NCBI GenBank assembly: GCA_052173415.1
Contig: JBQMYQ010000017.1
Coordinates: 1-33,100, forward strand
DNA from: Wolinella sp052173415
GTDB lineage: Bacteria; Campylobacterota; Campylobacteria; Campylobacterales; Helicobacteraceae
Length of the DNA stretch: 33,100 nt
Reading direction: 5' to 3'
Numbering within the stretch: the stretch's first letter is position 1; each line of letters begins with the position of its first letter. Below the pieces are notes generated by a model. That model was not told where the DNA came from, made no database searches, and saw only the letters and a list, made by a program, of their open reading frames with translations. Shown here in pieces: positions 24,949 through 31,797 of this stretch. The position numbers and the translations under genes are program-made.

Positions 24949-25869
24949 TTAGCAAAACTCAATCGTGCTGATCCAGTTATTATTGATTTTATGTGTTATT
25001 TTGGTAATGAGTGCTCGAATATTCTTGACCTCATCATCTAGGGTTATATTGATGTAACCTCCTGCAAAAAAAGCGACGCCGTGTGTTGTTAGCGTGCCTT
25101 GAATATAGCTATTTTGCTGTTTTATTAGTCGTGCTTGAGCGCGCTTGAGGGCTTCCTCTTTGTTTCGTGCGAAATCGCTTACTTGCAATATCGGCGTGCC
25201 TTTTCCAGCTTTAGCGACAAAGCTTCTATTCCGCTTGGTGTCAAACCACTTTAATTCACACGCTCGATAAAGTTTTGTGTGATTAATTTGGTAGGTAAGG
25301 TCAATAATCTCATCATCACTGATTTTATATTCCACTCGCGGAGCTTGTCGGTCTTTTTCAAGGAAAATAAGCGTATTGTTTTTGACGCAAAAAGTAATCT
25401 CAAGGTCTTTGGCGATTTTGTAGCAAAAGGCGCAATCGCTCATGTCGTATTGTTCTATATCTCCTGTCTCTTTCATGCGCGCAAAGTCAATTTTTATATT
25501 ATATCCGTTCTCCTTTGCGATTCCTCGGAGTATCTGCTCATAACTTTGGCGTAAAAAAGTGCGATTTTTCTTCTCTTTGAAACTTTCAAAAAAGTTGGCA
25601 GATATAGCCTCTATTTCATAGCTTTTTTTGTAGTTGTATCGGATAGTTGAGATAACAAAGCTTCCTAGAAAATGGTTATCAACATAGATTTTTATATTAT
25701 CTTTCTGACGCGGGATTGGACTTTGCCAGTGTATACTCAAAAGGAGCGTATCGGCTTCGTCGCTCTCAAAGTCGTTAATAGTTATGTCAATCCAATTTAT
25801 CGCCTCTGTTTTGTCTGCTTCGTTGTAAAGGATTCTTATCTTTGGAGCGTTTAGCTGTGCTAGTCCCAT
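24949..25869 (-). CDS. D: Phage late control/baseplate hub protein D (gpD-like)
   Basis: 306 aa. The start MGLAQLNAPKIRILYNEADKTEAINWIDITINDFESDEAD and the middle (YVDNHFLGSFVIS, SYEQILRGIAKENGYNIKID) match the P2 gpD/Mu gp44-like hub family, the tail-spike cap on which the tube is built. ATG at 25869 has AAGGAG upstream and overlaps gene X by 10 bases. It is the last tail gene, as in P2-like tail operons. No integrase or lysogeny gene follows on this side. Confidence 0.83.
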   Translation of the reverse strand: MGLAQLNAPKIRILYNEADKTEAINWIDITINDFESDEADTLLLSIHWQSPIPRQKDNIKIYVDNHFLGSFVISTIRYNYKKSYEIEAISANFFESFKEKKNRTFLRQSYEQILRGIAKENGYNIKIDFARMKETGDIEQYDMSDCAFCYKIAKDLEITFCVKNNTLIFLEKDRQAPRVEYKISDDEIIDLTYQINHTKLYRACELKWFDTKRNRSFVAKAGKGTPILQVSDFARNKEEALKRAQARLIKQQNSYIQGTLTTHGVAFFAGGYINITLDDEVKNIRALITKITHKINNNWISTIEFC

Positions 25870-26060
25870 AAATACCGCTCCTTTTTTTGCGCTTTGGCTA
25901 AGTCTGGTAGGTTAATAACTTCTCCGCCCTCTAGCTTTTTGTCGAGTAGCTCGGCATTCTCGCGTAGAAATTGAGCGTATAAGTCCGTTTCTAGCGTGCC
26001 ATAGACCTTATGACATATCATGTCTAAGCTCTCGTTTGCTGTTGCTATGTATTGCTTCAT
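25860..26060 (-). CDS. X: Phage tail protein X (LysM-like)
   Basis: 66 aa: KQYIATANESLDMICHKVYG ... GEVINLPDL, the LysM-like fold of P2 gpX, needed near the baseplate hub. ATG at 26060 overlaps the preceding stop (ATGA), and the 3' end overlaps D. The size matches the family. Order U-(Z)-X-D supports the call. Confidence 0.85.
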   Translation of the reverse strand: MKQYIATANESLDMICHKVYGTLETDLYAQFLRENAELLDKKLEGGEVINLPDLAKAQKKERYLWD

Positions 26061-26527
26061 CGCTCTAACTCCTGCGCGAATATCTCTTGTGCTTGTATTA
26101 AGAGCTTTGATGTTGCTTTTAATGCCTCATCATCAAGATTGGCGAGCTTTTGAAGATAATAAAATGCGCGTCTTTTCCCTGCTTGTGGTTTGAGACGCGC
26201 GATAAATCCGCCCGTGTTCCCCTGTGTGGTAGAGCCATTTTTTCTAACGCCTCTTACATAGACCTTTCTACCTTTAGGCTCTCCGTAGTCGTTTCCTTTT
26301 GGGCGTGCGCTCTGCTCTAGCATGTGTGGCGTAATCGCTGTTTTGTTTGAAAAGATTTGAATGCGTAAATCATCTGCGCTTGCTCCTACTCTTTTTAGTC
26401 GTCTTTTTAGATATTTTGGTTTTATGTGCGTGCGTGCGATGATTTGCCTCTTTTGCTCTTTTGAAATCTTTGTAAGTGTTCGGTTGAGCGCGTTTCTTAG
26501 CACTCGCTTGAGTTCATTAGCTTGCAT
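26057..26527 (-). CDS. Minor tail protein Z-like
   Basis: 156 aa from ATG 26527 (AAGGAAG upstream), overlapping gene U by 31 bases; the longer frame to 26590 has no ribosome site. It is very basic at the start: RVLRNALNRTLTKISKEQKRQIIARTHIKPKYLKRRLKR, a pattern known from prophage minor tail protein Z of lambda-like and Mu-like phages. GNTGGFIARLKPQAGKRRAFYYLQ follows. Lambda gpZ helps tail completion. The family match is from pattern memory, so function is moderately sure. Confidence 0.65.
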   Translation of the reverse strand: MQANELKRVLRNALNRTLTKISKEQKRQIIARTHIKPKYLKRRLKRVGASADDLRIQIFSNKTAITPHMLEQSARPKGNDYGEPKGRKVYVRGVRKNGSTTQGNTGGFIARLKPQAGKRRAFYYLQKLANLDDEALKATSKLLIQAQEIFAQELER

Positions 26528-26976
26528 TTGTAATCTTCCTTGCTTGTGATGAGTGCTCCGCTGATTTTTAGCTCTTTGGCGTAATACCACGCCTCAAAAA
26601 ATCTTCTCTTGATAAAGTGTTCGGCGCGAAAACTTAGCGAGTGGATTAGGATATGTTTGTGCTCTATGAGGTCAAAGGCGGAAATTTTGAGCGCACGACC
26701 CTCTTTTACCAACTCTTCAAAGCCTTTAAAACGCTCTAAGTCATCGAGTAATATCGTCGCCTCAAAGCTTAGCACCTCCTCATATCCGCCCAAATGTGTA
26801 TAAATCGGCTTTGTGATGGTGTTTTGTTTGTCAAAATTGACCGTAATACTCTTCTCTAAATTTTCTATGTTGTTTTCAATGCTAAAAATATATTTATCAA
26901 TAGTAATAATGCGAAAGTTAGGCGGTAGTAGTGCCTTGGTTTTTTTTGCTAAAAGCTCATTAATCGGCGAAAGCAT
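26497..26976 (-). CDS. U: Phage tail protein U (P2 gpU-like)
   Basis: 159 aa from ATG 26976, overlapping the end of the tape-measure gene by 17 bases. The middle (THLGGYEEVLSFEATILLDD, FKGFEELVKEGRALKIS) matches the P2 gpU family, where a glycine-rich turn precedes a phenylalanine-containing strand and a tail-terminator-like fold. The start choice removes 20 in-frame codons that lie inside the tape-measure gene. Position between T and X is as in P2. Confidence 0.75.
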   Translation of the reverse strand: MLSPINELLAKKTKALLPPNFRIITIDKYIFSIENNIENLEKSITVNFDKQNTITKPIYTHLGGYEEVLSFEATILLDDLERFKGFEELVKEGRALKISAFDLIEHKHILIHSLSFRAEHFIKRRFFEAWYYAKELKISGALITSKEDYKCKLMNSSEC

Positions 26977-29275
26977 AGCTATTTTTTGTAACCTCCCTTG
27001 CGATGTCTTGTGCGGTGGCGTTTGTTTTAGCGACATTTATATTGATGTTGTTGTGAATATTCTGCTCTCTGCTGTTTGTCATTGCCTGGAGCTCTTTTTT
27101 GTGCTCGATGTGTGAGGTGATTGCGCCCTGCGTCGTAAGCGCGGGGGCTTTGGGCATATCTTGAGGAATGCCAAGCTTCGCGCCAATCCACTTCCCCAGC
27201 GAGGAATCGCTCAGGGTGTCCATGACTGCGCCGATACTTTCGATGATAAATTTTAGCGGGGCGAGCAGGAGATTAAACGCGTTTGCGAGCGCGCGACCCA
27301 TCATTTCGCCCGCGTTTTGGAATTTCTCTAGGCTCTCTTTGCTTGCTTGGCTTTGTGAAAAAAGCGAGCTAAAGAAGTTTGAGATGGTGGAGAAAATGGG
27401 CGTAAGCGGGGCGAATGCGCCTCGCAAAATCTCTGAAATGGGCGCGATTCCCTGCATGAAAGCTTGAAAAAAGCCTGAAAAAAAGGCTTTGAGCTTTGAA
27501 AAGTTTTTATACACAAGTAAAGCAACCGCACCCAAAGCGGCAAGGAAAAAGCCCGCAGGCGTGGTGGTAAGCGCGAGCAGTGCGATTCTGATTGCACGGA
27601 GCGCGCCACTAAAGAGCTTCAAAGGTGCAAGCGCAAGCGAGAGGCTAAATTTTCCGATTCCCTTAGCACTCGTGAGTGCGCTTGCGCCCAAAAGCTTCAA
27701 AACCCCGCGCGCGCCTCCGCCACTGAGTGCGTAAAGCCTAAGATAGCTGATTTGACGGATAATCCCAGCACTCAGACTTTTAAAGCTCACATTGCAAGAG
27801 CGCAAAGAGCCACTAAGTTGTAAACAATCAAAAGGTAGCTTTGTGAGGATTTGGCGGTATCCGACTAATGAGAAGCTCGCCACTGCACTTGCGAGTTTCG
27901 CACCCAAAAAGGCAGTTTTTAGCGCGAGGAGCGAGCCTATGGCGATTCCTAGGTTTTTTACCAAAGCTTCATTATTTTGAATAAACTCGTTTATCTTTTG
28001 GATAAACGCACTTAAAGCCTCAAGCGCGCGATTGACAAAAGGTAAAAAGATGTTCCCGATACTTATTCCAAGTGCGCGAGTGGAGTTTTGCATTAATTGC
28101 AAGGAATTGGCGGTTGTTGAGGCGCGAGCACTAAATTCTGCTTCGTTTGAGCCTTTGAATTTGCTTTTAGTGCTAACCTCATCGAGTGCGTTTTTGTAGA
28201 CGTTTATACCACTTATGAGTGTGGCGATGTCGCTATCGTAATTAATACCCATAATTGCAGAGAGGAGCGCACCGCGTTTTTGTGGCGCGATTTTTTGCAT
28301 TGTCTCTAAAAATAGCATAATTCCGCCCTGTGCGTCTTCTCTCATTAGTTTTTGAAAGTTTTTTATGTTTAGTCCTGTGGATTCAAAGGCTTTTCTAGCT
28401 TTTGCGCTAAGTGAGCCAATATTGTTTAACTTCTTAAGCAGAGCCTCGGATGCTGAAGAGGCAGTTTCAGGAGCTTTTCCTAGTGCAATAAAGGTCGTTG
28501 CCAATGCGGCGGTCTGCTCTTTGGTAATGCCCACTTGCTTGCTAATTCCTGCAATTCTCTTCATCGTCTCAACGATTTCGCCCGCCTTAGCCGCGTTTTT
28601 ATTGGATAGGTGATTGATTGCGTCCATCATTTCGCCTGTTTGGTCAATACTTAGGGCGAGAATGTTTTTTATTTTTCCAATACTATCGCCTGCTTGTTCT
28701 GCGGTAATATCAAAAGCAACGGCGGTTTTTGCGACAAGGTTCGTAAATTTAAATAACTCTTCTTTGGCGATTCCCATCTGTGCGCCCGCGCTGGCGACCT
28801 GCGTTAGACCTTGCGCGCTCATTGGGATTATTTGGCTCATTTTTAAAAGCTCGCTAGAAAAGGCTTTTATCTCCTCTTTTGAATCAAAATCGACGACCTT
28901 TTTCACGTCCGCCATTGCACTTTCAAAATCAATGGCGGTTTTTATGGGTAGAGCGAGCGCGCCTAGGCTAAGCGTTGTGGCGATGACTTCCTCTTTGAGT
29001 GCGAATATTCTTTTTTTTGCCTGCTCCATGTCTAGGTTTAGCTTGTGGGTGGTGGCGTTTTTAATATCCTCTTTTAAACGCGCAAGATTTGCCTTGATAT
29101 TTGGGTCAAATGGATTAGCCTTTAGCTCCTTTAGCCCCTTTTGATAGGCTTGTAGAGCATTTTGCGTAACCTTGGCAATCTGCGCGCTCGCGTCGCGACT
29201 TTGGCGATTAATCGCCCTCATCGCTTGGTTGAAATCACTCAAATCCATGCCAAAGGTCAGGGTGGCTTTAGCCAT
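26960..29275 (-). CDS. T: Phage tail tape-measure protein
   Basis: 771 aa, the longest gene of the module. The N-terminus is coiled (QNALQAYQKGLKELKANPFDPN), followed by the TP901 tape-measure domain (AIDFESAMADVKKVVDF, LTQVASAGAQMGIAKEELFKF, AVAFDITAEQAGDSIGKIK). Long hydrophobic helices come next (SFSLVGYRQ; LALTTTPAGFFLAALGAVALLVYKNF), then an Ala-rich tail. The number of residues sets tail length, so about 770 aa suggests a tail near 110-120 nm if the usual 1.5 angstrom per residue rule holds. It diverges from a small rightward gene. Confidence 0.93.
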   Translation of the reverse strand: MAKATLTFGMDLSDFNQAMRAINRQSRDASAQIAKVTQNALQAYQKGLKELKANPFDPNIKANLARLKEDIKNATTHKLNLDMEQAKKRIFALKEEVIATTLSLGALALPIKTAIDFESAMADVKKVVDFDSKEEIKAFSSELLKMSQIIPMSAQGLTQVASAGAQMGIAKEELFKFTNLVAKTAVAFDITAEQAGDSIGKIKNILALSIDQTGEMMDAINHLSNKNAAKAGEIVETMKRIAGISKQVGITKEQTAALATTFIALGKAPETASSASEALLKKLNNIGSLSAKARKAFESTGLNIKNFQKLMREDAQGGIMLFLETMQKIAPQKRGALLSAIMGINYDSDIATLISGINVYKNALDEVSTKSKFKGSNEAEFSARASTTANSLQLMQNSTRALGISIGNIFLPFVNRALEALSAFIQKINEFIQNNEALVKNLGIAIGSLLALKTAFLGAKLASAVASFSLVGYRQILTKLPFDCLQLSGSLRSCNVSFKSLSAGIIRQISYLRLYALSGGGARGVLKLLGASALTSAKGIGKFSLSLALAPLKLFSGALRAIRIALLALTTTPAGFFLAALGAVALLVYKNFSKLKAFFSGFFQAFMQGIAPISEILRGAFAPLTPIFSTISNFFSSLFSQSQASKESLEKFQNAGEMMGRALANAFNLLLAPLKFIIESIGAVMDTLSDSSLGKWIGAKLGIPQDMPKAPALTTQGAITSHIEHKKELQAMTNSREQNIHNNININVAKTNATAQDIAREVTKNSYAFAD

Positions 29276-29339
29276 TTATTAAACCTTTTTTTGTTTGATT
29301 TTATTAGAATGCATTGCAATAAAATACAAGGGGGCGCAG

Positions 29340-29597
29340 GTGGATTTTCTTATTTTTGCTTTTGTAATCCTGATTGGTTATACCTTGATTGGGGTGGCTG
29401 TCATGGTGGTAGCTATGTTTTGGTATGTTTCGCTTCCTTTGTTGCTTGTAGGGGTGGCTTTTGCGTGGAATCGGGAAAAAGAAGCGCACAAACAGAGTGC
29501 AGAGGTAGAGCGTTTAAATATGCAAAAGAGAGAAGAGGCGTGGCGTAGAGAGGTGGAGCACGCGGAAAAAAGAGCGAGGGAAATTGCCTCTTGGTAG
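29340..29597 (+). CDS. Small membrane protein with charged coiled tail, phage cargo gene
   Basis: 85 aa from the GTG at 29340, chosen for AAGGGGG five bases upstream; a TTG at 29295 is the alternative. Two closely packed hydrophobic segments (about 4-26 and 28-44) are followed by a highly charged helix (AHKQSAEVERLNMQKREEAWRREVEHAEKRAREI). It runs opposite to the tail genes and starts 64 bases from the tape-measure start. No family recognised. A holin-like, spanin-like or superinfection-exclusion role is possible, without direct evidence. Confidence 0.55.
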   Translation: MDFLIFAFVILIGYTLIGVAVMVVAMFWYVSLPLLLVGVAFAWNREKEAHKQSAEVERLNMQKREEAWRREVEHAEKRAREIASW

Positions 29598-29715
29598 ACG
29601 TTTTGTAAGCGCGAGGATAAAGGCTTTGTAGACTTTAGTTTATTCTTTACATTTTTCAGAAAACTTAGGGTAGTTTCAGCCTGAATATCATCAGAACCCC
29701 CTAAGCTACGTGAAT

Positions 29716-29721
29716 TATAAT
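29716..29721 (+). promoter_or_regulatory. Consensus -10 (TATAAT) for the Abi/HEPN-like cargo gene
   Basis: TATAAT at 29716-29721, 32 bases before the ATG at 29754, which has AAGGAAA upstream. It points opposite to the tail operon, so the cargo gene has its own host-type promoter, as usual for prophage morons. Confidence 0.6.
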
Positions 29722-29753
29722 CTAAAAATTTAAAAAAGCACTTAAGGAAATAG

Positions 29754-30212
29754 ATGTTTGACCTAGTTCAAAGCCAATATAAAAAGATATATGATGTCTT
29801 TAAAGGCTATGAGCAATTTATGGGCGAGGGATTTGAGGCTAAGATAAAACGAGCAATCTCGGTATTGCATTTTAAGTATTTATTCGGAGCTTGCAAAGAA
29901 GCTGTCGCCGTGTTACCCAAAATAGACCCAAAGAGCCTCAATCTGTTTGACTTGATAATGTCAATCTACAATAAAAGACGCAGAGCTCATCAGGCTAAGT
30001 TTTTCCTATTGCACTGTTTTGAGAATGCGCTTCGTAGCACCTTGTGCGTCAAATTTTCGGAATTCTACAATCAAGATACCGATGATTGGTTTTTGAAAAC
30101 CAACGAGCCGAAGCTTAGGAAAATATTCAAAATAGTAAAAAGCGGTGCGGAAGCGGAAATGGAAATCTACAAAATCTCGGCACATTTGGCATATTCGATA
30201 AATTTTACATGA
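29754..30212 (+). CDS. Abi/HEPN-like cargo protein, N-terminal ORF
   Basis: 152 aa. The segment FFLLHCFENALRSTLCVKFSEFYNQDTDDWF resembles the start of Abi-like (Abi_2/HEPN) proteins: a helix with an E-ALR pattern followed by a tryptophan segment. The catalytic histidine is not here but in the next ORF, whose ATG overlaps this stop (ATGA). Either the two are coupled subunits or one gene broken by a frameshift. It runs against the tail genes and lies inside the tail module, the usual setting of phage-encoded defence cargo. Codon use is AT-rich. Confidence 0.6.
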   Translation: MFDLVQSQYKKIYDVFKGYEQFMGEGFEAKIKRAISVLHFKYLFGACKEAVAVLPKIDPKSLNLFDLIMSIYNKRRRAHQAKFFLLHCFENALRSTLCVKFSEFYNQDTDDWFLKTNEPKLRKIFKIVKSGAEAEMEIYKISAHLAYSINFT

Positions 30213-30493
30213 GCGACCTGGAAGAGTTAAGTGATGAGTATTGGCACGTGATAGAAGGTGTTTTTGCAAGCGAGAAAAAATACAAGTCTCAAACGCTTCC
30301 CGCTTATGGTCGTGCACATCTAAAAACCAAAATAGGACAGATAAGAAAAGCTAGGAATGAGATATACCACAACAATCCGACGAAGATAAAATTCGCAAAG
30401 GATCTTGAGATATTGCTTTTGCGAATGGGTTACAATTTGCAAGATGCCATTAATAGTTGCGATTTTAGGGGCGATATTAAGCTCAAATACTAG
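30209..30493 (+). CDS. Abi/HEPN-like cargo protein, C-terminal ORF with RNEIYH motif
   Basis: 94 aa. IRKARNEIYHNNP carries Arg49-X4-His54, the RX4-6H active-site motif of HEPN ribonucleases, in the same form as 'RN-IAHHNP' of Abi-like proteins. The start overlaps the upstream stop by 4 bases. HEPN proteins of this type cleave RNA and stop phage growth by halting the cell. The product alone is shorter than typical (about 200-300 aa); both ORFs together give about 246. RNase activity is inferred from the motif only. Confidence 0.6.
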   Translation: MSDLEELSDEYWHVIEGVFASEKKYKSQTLPAYGRAHLKTKIGQIRKARNEIYHNNPTKIKFAKDLEILLLRMGYNLQDAINSCDFRGDIKLKY

Positions 30494-30521
30494 CTGTTGA
30501 AAGCCGCACGGGCGCACGCCC

Positions 30522-30907
30522 TCACGCCTGCGCGAGCCTCTCGGCAATGTTATAAAACTCCACAAATTCGTTAAACTCCATCGCCCAAATATCACTTAAG
30601 CCAAAATGCAGGGTCGCGCCGATGAGAGCGAAACCCTCCCTTAGTTTTTTGGGTCGATTCCCATAAATGCGCCGATGTTTTCGCTAAGCCTTAGCCACTC
30701 AGAGATGGGGAGCGAATTCAAAAACTCGCGCGTAAGCTCGCCCTCACTCATATCAATAAGTAGGATTTTTGCTTGCTCAATCTCATCGTTTTTGCTCTGT
30801 TTTTGGGCATTTTGGAGCTGTAAAAGCGTAGGAGCGTTTAAAAAAATACTCTGTCCATCGCTAAAGGTGAATTCTTGCTTGGGGATTTCGATTTTTTGTA
30901 GTGGCAT
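30522..30907 (-). CDS. E': E+E' fusion made by -1 ribosomal frameshift
   Basis: In the E reading frame CCA AAA AAC TAA contains the in-frame heptamer A_AAA_AAC (30650-30644 on the minus strand) just before the stop. A -1 slip continues for 40 codons to a TGA at 30524-30522, giving a 128-aa product. The extension includes IGATLHFGLSDIWAMEFNEF and VEFYNIAERLAQA, which has the look of P2 GpE/E' extensions (a histidine-aromatic turn followed by a W/M-E-helix). P2 and lambda also make their long chaperone by -1 slippage at this gene. Slip efficiency is unknown. Confidence 0.72.
30641..30907 (-). CDS. E: Phage tail assembly chaperone E (P2 gpE-like), zero frame
   Basis: 88 aa: PLQKIEIPKQEFTFSDGQSIFLNAP, then an acidic helical middle and LPISEWLRLSENIGAFMGIDPKN. 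It sits between tube protein FII and the tape measure, the fixed site of tail assembly chaperones (E in P2, G in lambda), which coat the tape measure during tail building. ATG at 30907 has AAAGG upstream. The stop TAA follows directly on the slippery heptamer A AAA AAC (see the E+E' entry). Confidence 0.8.
   Translation of the reverse strand: MPLQKIEIPKQEFTFSDGQSIFLNAPTLLQLQNAQKQSKNDEIEQAKILLIDMSEGELTREFLNSLPISEWLRLSENIGAFMGIDPKN
30644..30650 (-). promoter_or_regulatory. Slippery heptamer A AAA AAC for -1 frameshifting
   Basis: X_XXY_YYZ heptamer in the correct phase of gene E, directly followed by TAA and then GGGAGG. The stop at the A-site side may add a pause. It is different from the T TTT TTG reported for P2. 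Confidence 0.7.
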
Positions 30908-31288
30908 TTTTAATCCTTTATTTTTTGGTAAGGCGTGAGGGCTTTTTCCTTTATGCGTTGTTGTGCAGGAAATTTGCTAGCTCATTTACATCAGTAAAAT
31001 CCCGTCGCAAATTTCCCGCCCGCCTAGCCTAAAAGAAAAAATCCCTCACGCCTGTGAGGCTTTGGTGCATAAATTTCTGCACCAAAAGTTCCGCATGATT
31101 ATTGAAAAAGTCGCGATATGGACGCTTGAATATTTTAAAATTGTAAAAATCCCGTCGCGCTTTGGGTGATTCACGCGGAAGTATTTTGGAGGAATTTTCG
31201 CGGTTGTGCAGGAAAAATCGACGAAAACTAGCCATGGTGGCTGTTAAGAATATTTTTCCAAACTCCACGAAAATTACCCAAAAGAGCA
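30908..31288. repeat. 381-bp repeat-dense gap between FII and E, possibly a decayed ORF
   Basis: No confident gene. Two tandem hairpins (CCTCAC/GTGAGG 31044-31059; TTTGGTGCA/TGCACCAAA 31061-31086), an inverted pair GGAAATTTGC 30968-30977 / GCAAATTTCC 31007-31016, and two 13-mers repeated about 150-240 bases apart (AAAATCCCGTCGC 30996 and 31146; GTTGTGCAGGAAA 30960 and 31203). A minus-strand frame of 86 codons (31289-31029) starts on the FII stop (TAATG). After its TAG the same frame continues 24 codons to a second stop and repeats pieces such as RRDF and FLHN. Confidence 0.6.
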
Positions 31289-31783
31289 TTAGAGAATGTT
31301 TTTACGGATTGCCTCAAAGAGGTCAAATCCGCCTGTTTCATAGATAGCATTTTCCGCGTCATACAAAATCGCCTTTGCGCCATCAATCTCAAGCTTATAG
31401 AATTTTACGCTCGCTTCAAGGCTAAAATTCGCCTCCTTGCTAAATTCAAATTTCATACCCTCCATACTTTTGAATCTGCCTCTAAAGGTTGCAATCATAG
31501 AGCTGTTTTTTCCTTCAGAATCGCTCGCGTTGGCTTTTAAATAAAACTCCTGCGTTTTTGAGGAGTCGAGCATTTTAAAATAGAGCTCATTTAGATTATT
31601 CACAGTGATTTTCACGCTTAGAGGTTTTAGCGTGGGCAAAACCGCTTCGGTTTTTCCGATTCCTCCACTAGTCTCAATGGTCTCAAATTCAAGCTTTGGG
31701 AGCTCCACATCGACTAGCTCACCCAATAGTCCCACTCCGTTTATAAACAGATTTCCTCCTGTGAATGCTTGTGCCTTAATCAT
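31289..31783 (-). CDS. FII: Phage major tail tube protein (FII-like)
   Basis: 164 aa; P2 FII is of similar length. The N-terminus ACAFTGGNLFINGVGLLGELVDVELPKLEFETIETSGGIG-type pattern (here KAQAFTGGNLFINGVGLLG, then VELPKLEFETIETSGGIG) is strongly diagnostic: a strand, then conserved LPKLxFxTxExxGAGxxG. It forms the inner tube of a contractile tail. Start ATG follows AAGGAG. It lies 15 bases after the sheath gene, as in P2. Confidence 0.92.
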   Translation of the reverse strand: MIKAQAFTGGNLFINGVGLLGELVDVELPKLEFETIETSGGIGKTEAVLPTLKPLSVKITVNNLNELYFKMLDSSKTQEFYLKANASDSEGKNSSMIATFRGRFKSMEGMKFEFSKEANFSLEASVKFYKLEIDGAKAILYDAENAIYETGGFDLFEAIRKNIL

Positions 31784-31797
31784 GCTTTTTCTCCTTT

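Larger units (their letters stand above)
30519..30941. repeat. 11-base inverted repeats (CCCTCACGCCT / AGGCGTGAGGG) flanking gene E
   Basis: CCCTCACGCCT at 30519-30529 and its complement AGGCGTGAGGG at 30931-30941 bracket the E/E' gene, which ends at 30522. A third copy, CCCTCACGCCT, is at 31043-31053. Exact matches, seen by eye. Confidence 0.65.

Noticed and set aside
30510..30521. GGGCG-CA-CGCCC palindrome after the HEPN-like ORF as a terminator
   Set aside because: Two-base loop, no T-run on either strand.
31029..31289. 86-codon minus-strand ORF starting on the FII stop as a gene
   Set aside because: Although TAATG coupling is attractive, its sequence is rich in Phe/Arg, consists largely of the repeats, and ends at a TAG inside them; treated as a decayed or non-coding stretch.
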